Part shown: one piece after another, positions 24,678 to 37,214 of the stretch | Numbering within the stretch: position 1 is the stretch's first letter | Layout: every line of letters begins with the position of its first letter | DNA from: Chloranthus sessilifolius | Lineage: Eukaryota; Streptophyta; Magnoliopsida; Chloranthales; Chloranthaceae | Direction: 5' to 3' | Assembly: GCA_021018995.1 (NCBI GenBank) | Contig: CM037590.1 | Span: 103,603,097 to 103,667,096, forward strand | Length of the DNA: 64,000 nt | Translations under genes and position numbers: made by a program | Notes under the pieces: model-generated | The model's database searches: none | The model's input: only the letters and a program-made list of their open reading frames with translations | What the model was told of the DNA's origin: nothing

Positions 24678-27225
24678 TGTGACAGCCCAAATTTTTATGC
24701 CCAAAAATTCGTGCCATCAGGATCATACTCTGGATGATCCCTAGGACAAATCACGAAGTGTCTGCTCGTATAGCAAAAACCAAGCAGACACTGTCTAGCA
24801 GTGGTAGATCCAGTCATCATATAAGGCTTTAAATGAAAGAAGCAATAAAACATACATGTATATATATACATATCAAGAGAATATACATTCCCAAAAAGGA
24901 ACCAAGAAGAACCACTGGTGATGGACATCCATCACCCAAAACAATGGTTCCTAATAATGGTTCCGATAGAATGTATGATAATACAAAGAAATACATCTAT
25001 AATAATAAATACAAAACAATGGCCACCAAGCACACACTAATCCACAGTATCCAAAAAAGTACAAAAAATACAGGACTTAAGTACCCAGACTATGGATAAA
25101 AATCATTCTCCTAGATATCAGTCTCCTCGTCCTCAGCCTCAGCCTCTGGATCAGGCTGGTAATCTGGGTCGCTCTCGGTGCCGAGAGCTCTAGCCTCAGA
25201 ACCTATAATTATTATAAAAATAGGGTGAGCTACATCTAAGCTCAATAGAAGAATCTCAACTAAAAATGTGTTGAATATGCAAGACATGATATCTCAAAGC
25301 AGAAAATCAAATCAGAACATGCAAACAAGGCAAAATCAGATCAAATACTGAGCTTTTAAATAAGAAACGGATGTTATGCAAATGTATAATCGGTGGCTTA
25401 AATTGTATATATATTTCTAACTTAAGAAACTCCCGTGAATATATAACACTGAGTAATCAGAAATTTACCGATAGGAAACCCCAACCAATCGTCGTTCACA
25501 TGAATAATTTCAAGGTGCAACAATGTCTCATCTATGGAGTGCAATTCTGCCGAGGGATTAACAAAGCAAATGCATAAGTGTGCCAAGCACGGATATACCG
25601 CCGAGTCGGTGGAGATCATTTGGTTAAATCATTAAATCACATATACACATAGACCTCATGAATCAGATAGTAGAAATCAGGAGCAGGTTTTAGAATATCA
25701 AAACAGGAAACAGAAATCAAAGGAAATCAGAGATTTATGATATGTAAACATGCTTGTTAAAACAGAAATCAGGGTATAGATATGAAAGAATCATGAAGTC
25801 ATGGTCAAAACAATTTAGGTTGGATTTTCCCTACCTTCGATCAGACCTCTTTCTAAGCAAATCCAAAGCTTTTCAGAGCGTCATGGTCTGATCCTAGACC
25901 ATAAATATAGTACACTAGGTGTCAGGGATGTCAGAACATTAACTGCCGCAGTGTTTAGTGGCACTTAATTTATAAAATCAAAACAGGTCAAAAACAGGGA
26001 TGATTGATCGATCAACAGCCTTGATTGATTGATCAATCCACCTCATTGATCGATCAACCCATCACAAAACTCCCAGGTGACAAAGATTAATTGATCGATC
26101 AACAGCCTTGATTGATCGATCAATCCATCTCATTGATCGATCAATACTTCAATTGATCGATCACTAGCCTAAATTTTAAATTTCCCTCTTCCTGTTCTCA
26201 CACTAACTTTATATAGATTGATCGATCAATACTCTTATTGATCGATCAATCTTTATCACTGATCGATCAATGCCCTTATTGATCAACTGATCTTTGTCAT
26301 TGCTCGATCACTCTTTCTGTGATCGATCTACCCTCAGAATTGATCGATCAATTAATAAATTGATCGATCAATGCCCTCGGGCATTGAACTTCCAGAAAAA
26401 ATGCCTCTACTATTCCCACTTAATGCTTATACAAATTGATCGATCAATGCATCTCATTGATCGATCACCCAGTATTGATCGATCAATAATGGCAGTTCTC
26501 TGTCATTAATGGCGGTCACCCATTTAACCCATTATCATTCATGGTTTCTAACAACCACTCACACACACACCTATACACATACACATGAGGCTTTAACTTT
26601 GCCCTTCTTAAATGTAAAAGCTCACCTCAATCGGGCCCTTTCGGGGTTTCGGCAAACGCAATCCGAAAAGAGTTTCAGATTCGACTCTCCCAGTTTATCG
26701 CTGATATGACTCAGACAAGCAGACGATTAGCTCCGGTTCAGCATGCAGAGACCTCACACATACCCAGACTAATGTGAAGCGTCTTATTGAACTCTCCACA
26801 CTCTAATTCAGACCAACGCACGACCTAGGGTATCACCAACCCTGTTTTCTCAAAGAACTCACTTAGAAACCACAACCTATCTACAGAGTCTTTCCAAGAA
26901 CCAAGAAGGAGAAGATGAAAGATGATCTTTCTAGGTCTCTTCCTTCTCTTATAAGCTAAGAAATTGAAATATCCTTGATATTTCAGTTTCCTCTCTAAGC
27001 TTGGCTCCAGTGTGAAGCGCCTATACCATTTCTATGGCGTAACACACTCCACCAAGGTTCTTCTAGCCTCGGATTCACGTGAGAAGTCACACATGACCTC
27101 ATCTAACTACGGGCATATTATTTCAAATAATATTAATTACTAATTTTTAAATTTGTCTCGATTTCCATGCCGGGCACACATCTCGAAGCAGTTGGATTCT
27201 TGTTCGAGATTTCAAGGCTATTACA
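24678..27225 (-). repeat. 3' LTR of element 1
   Basis: It is bounded by TGTGACAGCCC and GGCTATTACA, about 2.55 kb, paired with 34551-37189. It holds a palindrome array at 26002-26488 and a TATA-like CTTATAAGAG (minus strand) near 26948-26957. A short acidic coding-like segment lies at about 25093-25205. Confidence 0.88.
26002..26488. repeat. TTGATCGATCAA palindrome array in element 1 3' LTR
   Basis: I count about 14 exact or near-exact 12-bp palindromes plus several decayed ones, with typical start-to-start spacing of 20-21 bp. The spacers differ in sequence. Several degenerate units have the central CG changed to TG or CA, the pattern left by cytosine methylation. Confidence 0.9.
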
Positions 27226-27241
27226 TTATCTCCCCCTTAGG
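27226..27241 (-). promoter_or_regulatory. Polypurine tract of element 1
   Basis: The minus strand reads CCTAAGGGGGAGATAA immediately before the 3' LTR start TGTAATAGCC. It primes plus-strand synthesis in LTR retroelements. Element 2 has the matching tract at 60873-60888. Confidence 0.85.
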
Positions 27242-27449
27242 AATTTTTGTTCTCGAAAATGTCAGGGAGGTGGAATGAGATGCAGGGTGGTGTGTCCTAA
27301 AGTTAACAGGCATAATAAGGTAGTAAAACTAGCAGGCGAGCATATCAAACAGACATCAAGATATATATATATATACAGACAGAAATTAAATGGAAAGCAG
27401 AATACGGTAATATACAGATATAATCATTAAAAGAGCAATCACGTAATAT

Positions 27450-28851
27450 ACAGCTCGATGGCGAGTCTCATCGGGGCGGGGTGGCGGTGTACGATAGTCG
27501 CGAGGATCCACAATATGCTGACGTGCATGAGCAATCATCGGTGTTGATGTGGTGGCATACAAGTGCTGCATCACGAGCTCATGCATGCCCTCATGGTAAT
27601 CCAGCCAGTGATGAATCTGACGCTAGAATGCCTCCATCCCGTCCAGCCACTCGTGGATACGCCAGTTACCCTCCACAAGCTCACGAAGCATCGCGTCCAC
27701 GTCCACAGTAGAAGGAACAGGTCGACGCGATGTGGTAGGACAAGGTGGCCGACGTGGTGTAGTGGGGGTAGGTCTAGTAGATACCACTGGCTGAGGTGGC
27801 TGGTTAGATGGTGCCTCCCCCTCTCCAGGAGCACACTCTACTGCCTCGACAGCAGCAGCAACGTCGGGCTGCGCTGGCTTTGCAGCCTCCTCCTCTCCCT
27901 TTGGTAACCGTCTTACCAAAAGGTTGTAGCTCTTGGTCCAGTCTTTTAGGTGAAACACTTTCGTGTTATTGGTCATCCGTGGCTCACCGGGAGCCAAACT
28001 ATACGCCTCGCGTAGAGAAACGTATTGCTCCACCATCTTAGTGACCAGGCGAGCATAGGGAATATGTTTCTTTGACCCAATCTTTATTTTATCCGACATC
28101 AGGTCCCTGGCATTTATTAGGCCATCGATGACCAAATCCGCAACATAGAACCAACAGTTCTCAAAGGCGGAAAAGAGCGCCTGTTGCACGACGCCAGTCC
28201 ATGTTGATTTGTGCAGGAACGGGTTTAGGGCACACTTGATATAGGTGTCAAGCATCCACAACTGGTCAGGTAACTGGGCACGAGTGATGGATTGCCCCTT
28301 CCCATGTTGACCTTGGGTCATCTTCATGACCACATCAGGAAAATGGACGTCTTTAATATAGGGGGCCCTAAGCCACAAGTTTCAATGTATACCGGCGTAC
28401 ACTGTAGGGCAGCCGCAACATGAAACTGGTTGAATTTGTATTCAAACCCATCAATCGAAGTGACGAATCAGTGTCGGCTGTCGCCCCAACGAAGATTTTG
28501 GAAAAATAGCCGCACGATACGAGGATAATAATGATCATGAAACGGCTCGAGTAGGGGTTTCAACCCTAGCTTTTTGATGTAACCAATGGCCCAAGACATC
28601 TCAGGCCGATCCTCAAAAAGTGTAGTGTCAAATACATACTCGGGGAGAAAAGTCTTGGAAGTCCACCATTGGTTGGGGACTTCGCGTTGAATTTGGGTTG
28701 GGATGGGGTTTTGGACCGGTGGAACCACGTCCGCAATAGGTGCCATGGGTGGCACGGTGGGTTAGGGAACGAGGTTGGGGTTTGGCACGGAAGCGCGAAC
28801 CCGAGAAGTGGGAGTCTTCCGCGATGCGTTCTTCGTTCGCGGTCCCATGGG
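27450..28851 (-). pseudogene. Accessory frame of element 1 (plant 'putative transposon protein'-like), fossil
   Basis: This is a frame between integrase and the 3' LTR, in the sense orientation of the element. It shares order and wording with 59340-60725 in element 2: a basic Ser/Pro-rich start, WWTSKTFLPEYVF, VRLFFQNLRWGDSRH, a core with ALFSAFENCWF and PYARLVTKMVEQYV, a Pro/Thr-rich stretch and a helical tail (MLRELVEGNWRIHEWLDGME). The core resembles the plant domain Pfam calls 'putative plant transposon protein' (PF20167), by memory of its pattern and not by a search. Function unknown. It is broken, with a few lesions. Confidence 0.6.
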
Positions 28852-29009
28852 TCAAAATAAAAATGTGGATAGAAAAAACTCAAAAGAAATGAAAGGGAGG
28901 GTTTTACTGAGGTTACCGAGTGAAATCCGGGCAAAAAGCGAAGGGAAGGAAGTCAGGTGGCCGAAAAACGCTTCGGAAGGAAGCTTGAACGCAAGGTGCC
29001 AAATTCCTC

Positions 29010-29402
29010 TTGATCAATCAAACTACACGCACCATGCAAATGGGCACCAATCGCCACTTAAAACCCCCGGATTGATCGATCAATACTCTAATTGATTAAT
29101 CAATGGTAAAGTTAAAAGCCCTAACCCGACAGTAGTGATCGATCAAGTAATGTTGATCGATCAATACAGCACGAATTGATCGATCAATGCCCTATGTTGA
29201 TCGATCAATTATCCAATTTGATCGATCAACCAACCTTGGTGATCGATCAATACATCCAAAATTGATCGATCAATACCTTTATTGATCGATCAATCACCAA
29301 AACTGAGCATGAGGCTCTACATATCATTGATCGATCACCTTACTATGTTGATCGATAATCACTAAATTGATCGATCAATTCCCTAATTGATCAATCAATC
29401 AA
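29010..29402. repeat. TTGATCGATCAA palindrome array between pol and the accessory frame (element 1)
   Basis: About 15 palindromes or near-palindromes sit in the roughly 750 bp between the end of pol and the accessory start. The matching array in element 2 is at 58822-59221. Both are outside the LTRs, so the position is a property of the family and not a by-product of LTR duplication. Confidence 0.9.
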
Positions 29403-29597
29403 GACCGTGAAGTGATTTCTTAATATAGTCACTTCCTTAATGCGAATAGACCGCACTTTGAAAGTGAGGGTACATGTACCTCACATACTGAACCCGTAAT
29501 AGCAGATTATACAACTCAAATTATGCTTGCTTACACATGAGAAGCACATAATTATGATAACGAATTTTAAGCGAAATTCACAGAATTACCTCTCATG

Positions 29598-32500
29598 TTA
29601 GGTAAACAACTGCGGATACTGCTCGTGGATCTCAGTTGCGTGCTCCAAAGTAGGTTCGGAAGCGAAATGATTTCTCCACTTTACGAGTACCAATGGAATC
29701 AACTTGGTCCGCAAAACTTGGTCTTTATGATCCAAAATCGCAATAGGTTCCTCAATCACCGTCAGGTCCTCTTACAACTCAATCGGCTGGAAATCCAAGA
29801 CATGAGTTAGGTCGTGCACGTAGCATCGTAGCATGGAAACATGGAAGATGTTATGCATGCTCGCCAACTGAGGTGGCAAAGCAATCCTATATGAGACTTT
29901 GCCAACCCGTCCGAGTACATCAAAGGGGCCAATATATCAAGGACTCAACTTCCCTCGCTTCCCGAAGCGCATGACGCCCTTGGTTGGTGAAATCTTCACA
30001 AAGACCATGTCTCCAACCTGAAAACAATGGTTAATTCCATAGCTAATCAATTTTACTAGGGAATCGAATTTTCTCGAACGCATCTAACTATACCTGAAAT
30101 TCAACGTGCGTCCGATGGAGATCGGCATAGCTCTTTTGGCGACTTTGAGCAACCCTCAATCTTTCGCGAATCAACCGAGCTGTCTCGGTTGCACTGTCCA
30201 CAATATCAGGTCCCAAAACAAGCTTCTCACCGACTTCTTCCCAATTCAAAGGAGATCTGCATCATCATCTATACAAGGCTTCATACAGTGCCATCCCAAT
30301 ACTGGACTGATAGCTGTTATTGTAGGCAAACTCAATCAAAGATAAATGCTGATCCCATGAACCATGAAAGTCCAAGATGCATGCACGCAACAAATCCTCT
30401 ATGATATGGTTCACTCTCTCAATCTGCCCATCTGTCTGAGGATGAAACACTAAGCTGAACTCTAGTTTAGAACCCATGCCTTCTTGAAATCGTCGCCAAA
30501 ATTTTGACGTATAGAGTGGATCTCTATCACACACGATGCTAACTGTTATGCCATGTAATCGAACTATCTCTTTCATGTACAGCTCTGCAAGCTTATTAGC
30601 TGTATACGTAGTCCGGTACAACAGAAAATATGCAGACTTTGTCAGTCTATCTACAATGACCCAGATGGCATTGTTCTTTCTCAATGTGTTCGGCAATCCC
30701 AAGATAAAATCCATAGAAATGGCTTCCCATTTCCACTCTGGCACTGGTAACGGTTGTAATAACCCTGTTGGATTCCGATGGTCTACTTTCACCTGCTGGC
30801 AGACCAAACATCGAGAAACATAATCCACAACATCTTTCTTCAGTCCTCTCCACCAAAAACTTCGCTTGAGATCTTGATACATCTTGGTACTCCCAGGATG
30901 TATAGCATACGTCGACTTGAGTGCCTCTTCCAAAATAGTATCTTTAAGATCTTTAGTATCAGGTATGCACATTCGATCTCTAAATAATAAGGTACCATCA
31001 TCCTTGATGGAGAAATCAGGTCTGATCTCATTGATCACATCTTTTCTAATGTCCATAAGCTCATCATCAATCATCTGGAGCTTACGCACGTTATCAAACA
31101 ACATGGGTTGTATCACGATGGTAGCCATCAATGCCCCTGAACCTTTGACGTCAATCAGTGTATCGCACAAAGCCAGGTCCTCAAGTAGATGCCACCTCTA
31201 CACTCTGGTGATAAGATGTGACAACTGAGCTGAAGACTTCCTACTCAAAGCATCTGCCACAACATTGGCCTTCCCAGGGTGATACTGGATGGAACAATCA
31301 TAATCCTTTAAAAGCTCCATCCATCTGTCGCATGTTCAAGTCCTTCTGGATAAATAGATACTTGAGACTTTTGTGGTCGGTGAAGATATCAAATGTCTCA
31401 CCGTATAAGTAGTGCCTCCAGATCTTTAAACCAAAGTTCACCGCCGCTAACTCCAGATCATGAGTTGAATAATTCTTCTCATGTTCCTTAAGCTGTCTAG
31501 AGCCGTACACGATAACCTTCTTGTGTTGGTTGAGGATACAACCCAAACCATTGTAAGATGCGTCACTGTATATAGCAAAACCTCCTCTGTCAGAAGGAAT
31601 AGCTAGTACTGGTGCTGTAGTCAGACGCGTCTTGAGTTCTTGAAAACTCTTCTCACACTAATCAGTCCAATCAAACTTAACATATTTCTTAGTAAGCTGA
31701 GTAAGCGAACTTGATAGTTTGGAGAACCCCTCTACAAATCGTCTGTAGTATCCTGCCAAACCAAGGAAACTACGAATCTCGATTACCGTTCTAGGTTGTT
31801 CCCAATTTATGACCGCTTCAATCTTTGTTGGGTCGACTGTTATAAACTTAGAAAAGACGATATGGCCTAAGAAACTAACTTGGTCCAGCCAAAACTCACA
31901 CTTACTGAGCTTTGCATATAACTTGTGATCTCTGAGGGTCTATAAATCCACGTGCAGATGTCCTTCATGTTCCTCCTTTGTCTTGGAATAGACAAGGATA
32001 TCATCTACAAAGATAACCACGGACTTATCCAAGTGTGGTTTAAACACTCGGTTCATCAGGTCCATAAAAGACCCAAGTGCGTTCGTCAATCTAAATGGCA
32101 TAACCAAAAACTCTTAGTGCCCATATCTGGTTCTGAACGCTATCTTCTCTACATCCTCTGCTTTGACTCTCAGCTGGTGATAACCAGATCTTAAGTCAAT
32201 CTTTGAAAAGAACCGCACTCCCTATAACTGATCAAACAGATCATCAATCCTAGGAAGCGGGTAACGATTCTTAATCGTCAACTTGTTCAACTATCGATAG
32301 TCAATGCACAGACGCATCGAACCATCCTTCTTTCTGACAAATAGTATTGGTGCTCCCCAAGGAGACACACTAGGTCGAATGAACCCTTTGTCAAGCAGTT
32401 CTTGTAGTTGCTCCTTTAATTCTTGCAATTCTATAGGAGTCATCTGATACGGAGCCTTAGATACTGGTTCAATACCCGGAACTAGATTTATTGCAAATTC

Positions 32501-33300
32501 AATCTCCTGAGCTGGTGGTAGTCCTGGTAAATCCTCAGGAAATACATCGAGGTATTCGCACGCGACATGAATATCAGATATCACATTCGTCTCTTCCCGT
32601 TGCTCTTGCAGAAAATCCATATAGCCACTGCATCCATTCTTCATCATCTTTTCGACTCGAATAGCTGATATCAACGGATCTACCTTAGACTTCACCCCGC
32701 AGAATCTAAGTGACTTAATCTTTGGAAGACGAAGAACTACAACCTTCCGAAGGCAATCAACACTCGCATGATAAGCGGATAGCCAGTTCATTCCAAGAAT
32801 AATGCCAAATCCTTATATGTCTAACAGTATCAAATCTACCATCGTCTCATGATCTTCTACCATTACAATCACTGATTTACACACTGTGCCTGCATTCACT
32901 GAATTCCCCATAGGAACAGACACCGTCAATATGAAGTCTAAATGTTTAGGAGTGACACTCAATTCTTTCGTAAATTGAGGTGTGACAAATGGGTGTGTAA
33001 AGCCTGGGTCTACCAAAACTCGTGCTCTATGAAAACAAATATCACAACGTTGATACACCTTCAATACACCTATAATTTAGTGGCACAATTCAATCAGGTG
33101 ATTACAATATGTAAGTGTAATGTGCATCATCATTGTCATAAGCCAATACCAAGATAATTCGACATTACAAATTTCCAGTCCATTTTATAAAATAATCTCA
33201 CTTTGAAATTTAATCATACCTTGAATGACATCATTTGATGTCAAAGCATCAGTCGCAGTAACAGCATATGCTCGACCTTGAACCATAGGTCGAGAAGATC
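29598..33300 (-). pseudogene. pol region of element 1 (protease, RT, RNase H, integrase), fossil
   Basis: Minus-strand domain order: protease with a D-P-G motif (about 32790-33060), reverse transcriptase (about 31700-32540), RNase H with DHKSLKYLF (about 31270-31560), integrase with the H-H-C-C zinc site, including CLVCQQVK, and the core (about 30150-31170), then a short chromodomain-like tail ending near 29598. This order (integrase after RNase H) is diagnostic for Ty3/gypsy. The region is broken in several places. Confidence 0.85.
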
Positions 33301-33329
33301 TCTGTGTAGACACTGATCTAGACCGCTCC

Positions 33330-34457
33330 TTGCCGTCTTTGCTCTCCTCTGGGCAGTTCCTAACCAAGTGGCCCATCTTGCCACACCTGAAGCACGCCTG
33401 TTTCCCTTCTACACTCTTCTGTCTTGTGTGGCTTCCCACACTTTGCACATGATACAACTGGAGTGAATGAAGAGACCCTTGAAGATCCCTATACTATTGA
33501 AGCTCTGCTACCAGAAGAACCAAATGGTCGAAATTGTCTGGAAGATGTAGGCACTGCTGCCCTCTGGTACGAACTCGGCCCTGACGAAATCGCCGGTCGA
33601 GAGTGAATAGGATATCTCGGAGGTCTAGCGAATCTTGCCCACTTGTTCTGCTCAGGGTCCTGAGACTGCCCTTGAAATGACCTCTCTCTGGTCTGCTTGT
33701 CTCTCCATTGCTTCTGGTTTTCTTCCTCTGCTATGAGAGCCTTGGCCATAACTCTCTCATATGTCTCCATTTCCCATATGGCGACATCCTTCTATAGGTT
33801 CTACCTCAGGTCGAGCTGAAATTTTTATGCTCTCATCAGCTCACTGGCCACATGCTGGGGTGCGAACCTAGCCAGTCGATCAAACTCAGCACCGTACTCT
33901 CTCACTGACATCGCACCCTGCTTTAGCTCTATGAACTTCACCTCCCACTGGTGCCTCACTATTTTCGGGAAGTACTTGTTGTAAAATACTTCCGTGAACT
34001 CCTCTCGGGTTCATGGAGTGTGAGGAAACTCTCGCTCGATTTTGTGACACCGATTTTCACATCATTGCACTGGAACACTTCGAAAAGTTTCTCCATCTCC
34101 TCTATCCAACCCTCGACCTCTATGGGATCAATCTGACCTGAGAAGTTAGGAGATCTCATCCTCCTAAACTCCGCAAATCCGTTGGGCTGGTGAGGTGGTC
34201 TAGCTGCCTGCTAAGTCAAAGCAGCCATCTTCTGAGCGACGTTGGTAGCCAAGGCTTCCAACACCTGCTCCATTCTATCCTTGTTGCCTCTTCTTCCTCC
34301 TCTCGGTCCTACCGGAATGACATTTTCACCCGATAGGAACCCCAATCCCCTAGATGTCCCAGCAACATTAGGAATGTCTTGCAAAGGGACCTCTCTTTGT
34401 CCTTCTCTGCCTCCGCTGAGTCTGCCTCTGAACTTAGGGCCCATACTGGTCTGTCAT
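33330..34457 (-). pseudogene. gag of element 1, fossil
   Basis: It begins with MTDQYGP about 80 bp inside the primer site. It shows a Gly/Arg-rich N-terminus (GGRRG), the gag core (RSPNFSGQIDPIEVEGW) and a CCHC zinc knuckle (CFRCGKMGHLVRNC). The same parts are in element 2 at 53732-54870. It is broken in several places. Confidence 0.82.
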
Positions 34458-34536
34458 TGTGAAAATAATAACATTGATTAGTACATAGATTGTGAAAACA
34501 ATCAAACATGAACTCGCAATTCAACCTAAAGCCTAG

Positions 34537-34548
34537 GCTCTGATACCA
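34537..34548 (-). promoter_or_regulatory. tRNA-iMet primer binding site of element 1
   Basis: The minus strand reads TGGTATCAGAGC, the standard plant initiator-tRNA site, 2 bp inside the 5' LTR end at 34551. Confidence 0.9.
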
Positions 34549-35837
34549 ACTATGACAGCCCGAATTTCGGTGCCCAAAAATCCATGCCATCAGGATCATA
34601 CTCTGGATGATCCCCAGGATAAATCACGAAGTGTCTGCTCGTATAGTGGAAACCAAGCAGACACTGTCCAGCAGTGGTAGATCGAGTCATCATATAAGGC
34701 TTTAAATGAAAGAAGCAATAAAACATACATATATATGTGTATCAAGAGAATATGTATTCCCAAAAAGGAACCAAGAGGAACCACTAGTGATGGACATCCA
34801 TCACCCAAAACAATGGTTCCGATAGAATGTATGATAATACAAAGAAACACAACGTCTATAATAATAAATACAAAACAGTGGCCACCAGGCACACACTAAT
34901 CCACAGTATCCAAAAAGTAAAAAAAATATAGGACTCAAGTACCCAGCTATGGATAAAAATCATCCGCCTGTATATCAATCTCCTCATCCTCTCGTACCTC
35001 ACTTCTAGGTCGTCGGTAACTGGTCGCCTTTAGAACCTATAATAATTATAGAAACAGGGTGAGCTACATCAAAGTTCAATAGAAGAATCTCAACTAAAAA
35101 TATGTTGAATATACAAGACATGATATCTCAAAGTAGAAAATCAAATCAGAACGTGTAAACAGGGCAAAATCGGATCAAATACTGAGCTTTTAAATAAGAA
35201 ACAGATGTTATGCAAGTGTATAATCGGTGGCTTAAATTGTATATATATTTCTAACTTAAGAAACTCCCGTGAATATATAACACAGAGTAATCAGGAATTT
35301 AGCGATAGGAAACCCCAACCAATCGTCGTTCACATGAACAATTTCAGGGTGCAACAATGCCTCATCTATGGAGTGCAATTGTGCAAAGGGATTAACAAAG
35401 CAGTTGCATAAGTGTCCTAGGCACAGATAAACCGCCGAGTCGGTGGGGATCTTCTGGCTAAATCATTAAATCACATACACACATAGACCTCATGAATCAG
35501 ATAGCAGAAATTAGGAGCAGGTTTCAGAATATCTAAATAGGAAACAGAAATCAGAGGAAATCAGAGATTTATGATATATAAACATGTTTGTTAAAATAGA
35601 AATCAGGGTATAGATATGAAAGAATCATTAAGTCATGGTCAAAAAAATTTAGGTTGGATTTCCCCTACCTTAGATCAGACCTCTTTCTAAGCAAATCCAA
35701 AGCTTTTCAGAGTATTATGGTCTGATCCTAGACCATAAATATAGTACACTAGGTGTCAGGGATGTCAGAACATTAACTATCGCGGTGTTCAATAACACTT
35801 AATTTACAAAATCAAAATAGGTCAAAAACAGGGGTGA

Positions 35838-36450
35838 TTGATCGATCAACAGCCTTGATTGATCGATCAATCCACCTCATTGATTGATCAATGATCTCAT
35901 TGATCGATCAACCCTTCATAAAACTCACAGGTGACAAAGGTTAATTGATCGATCAATAGCCTTGATTGATCGATCAATCCATCTCATTGATCGATCAATG
36001 CTTCAATTGATCGATCAATAGCCTCTTATTCTTCACATTTGATAGAGGAAAATTGATCGATCACCAGCTTAGTTGACGATCAATCCATCTCATTGATCGA
36101 TCACTAGCCTAAATTTTAAATTTCCCTCTTCCTGTTCTCACACTAACTTTATAAAGATTGATTGATCAATACTCTTATTGATCGATCAATCTTTGTCAGT
36201 GATCGATCAATGCCCTTATTGATCGATCAATCTTTGACACTGCTCGATCACTCTTTATGTGATCGATCTACCCTCAGAATTGATCGATCAATTAATAAAT
36301 TGATCGATCAATGCCCTCGGGCACTGAACTTCCAGAAAAAATGTCTCTACTGTTCCCACTTAATGCTTATACAAATTGATCGATCAATACATCTCATTGA
36401 TTGATCACCCCAGTATTGATCGATCAATCTTCACTATTGATCGATCAATA
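35838..36450. repeat. TTGATCGATCAA palindrome array in element 1 5' LTR
   Basis: About 20 palindromes or near-palindromes, mostly 20-21 bp apart. Compared with the 3' LTR array there are additional units, as expected from slippage or unequal exchange within the array. Confidence 0.9.
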
Positions 36451-36908
36451 ATGACAGTTCTCTGTCATTAATGGCGGTCACCCATTTAACCCATTATCAT
36501 TCATGGTTTCTAACAACCACTCACACACACACCTATACACATACACATGAGGCTTTAACTTTGCCCTTCTTAAATGTAAAAGCTCACCTCAATCGGGCTC
36601 TTTCGAGGTTTCAGCAAACGCGATTCGAAAAGGGTTTCGGATCCGACTCTCCCAGTTTATCACTGATATGACTCAGACAAGCAGACGATTAGCTCTGGTT
36701 CAGCACGCAGAGACCTCACACATACCCAGACTAATGTGAAGCGTCTTATTGAACTCTCCACACTCTAATTCAGACCAACGCACGACCTAGGGTATCACCA
36801 ACCCTGTTTTCTCAAAGAACTCACTCAGAAACCACAACCTAGCTACAGAGTCTTTCCAAGAAGCAAGAAGGAGAAGATGTAAGATGATCTTTCTAGGTCT
36901 CTTCCTTC

Positions 36909-36919
36909 TCTTATAAGCT
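36909..36919 (-). promoter_or_regulatory. TATA-like box of element 1 5' LTR
   Basis: AGCTTATAAGAG on the minus strand is conserved at the matching place in the 3' LTR (about 26948), in the partial LTR at 38123-38132 and in element 2 (about 61159-61168). If real, transcription starts shortly after it and the palindrome array is in the transcribed leader. Confidence 0.5.
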
Positions 36920-37189
36920 AAGAAACTGAAATATCCTTGATATTTCAGTTTCCTCTCTAAGCTTTGCTCCAGTGTGAAGCGCTTATACCTTTTCTATGGC
37001 GTAACACGCTCCACCAAGGTTCTTCTAGCCTCGGATTCACGTGAGAAGTCACACATGACCTCATCTAACTACGGGCTAATATTATTTAAAATAATATTAA
37101 TTACTAATTTTTAAATTTATCTCGATTTCCGTATCGAGCACGCATCTTGAAGTAGTCGGATTCTTGTTTGAAATTTCAAGGCTATTACA

Positions 37190-37214
37190 TTACATTGGGA
37201 TGTGTGCCCTAGAG
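37190..37214 (-). repeat. Family A LTR 4, short middle scrap
   Basis: ACATTGGGATGTGTGCCCTAGA matches LTR 2 at 8360-8382, showing that element 1 and the partial LTR that follows were separate events in the same host LTR. Confidence 0.75.

Larger units (their letters stand above)
24678..37189 (-). mobile_element. Element 1: Ty3/gypsy chromovirus (Tekay/Del-like), ends intact, coding broken
   Basis: The 12.5 kb element begins TGTGACAGCCC and ends GGCTATTACA on the plus strand. Minus-strand order: 5' LTR (34551-37189), iMet primer site, gag, pol (protease, RT, RNase H, integrase with a chromodomain-like tail), an array of TTGATCGATCAA palindromes, an accessory frame, polypurine tract, 3' LTR (24678-27225). 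It lies inside family A LTR 4. I see no convincing 5-bp target duplication (TAAGC on the left, TTACA on the right). The coding part has on the order of ten breaks. LTRs differ by roughly 5% by eye, suggesting about 2 million years at commonly used plant rates. It is related to element 2 at 50871-63659. Confidence 0.88.
34551..37189 (-). repeat. 5' LTR of element 1
   Basis: About 2.64 kb, paired with 24678-27225. It carries a longer palindrome array (35838-36450) than its partner, so the arrays have changed length since insertion. Confidence 0.88.

Noticed and set aside
27481-28041. Plus-strand open frames of 76-114 codons
   Set aside because: Antisense of the accessory frame of element 1, rich in Arg/Pro from its Pro/Thr-rich linker.
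34537-34548. tRNA gene fragment (TGGTATCAGAGC)
   Set aside because: It is the primer binding site at the LTR edge; no cloverleaf can be drawn around it. The same applies to the tRNA-Asp-like sites.
24673-37194. 5-bp target duplication of element 1
   Set aside because: TAAGC on the left and TTACA on the right do not match well enough. The sequence after 37189 is host LTR, so the insertion is real but the duplication is not demonstrable.
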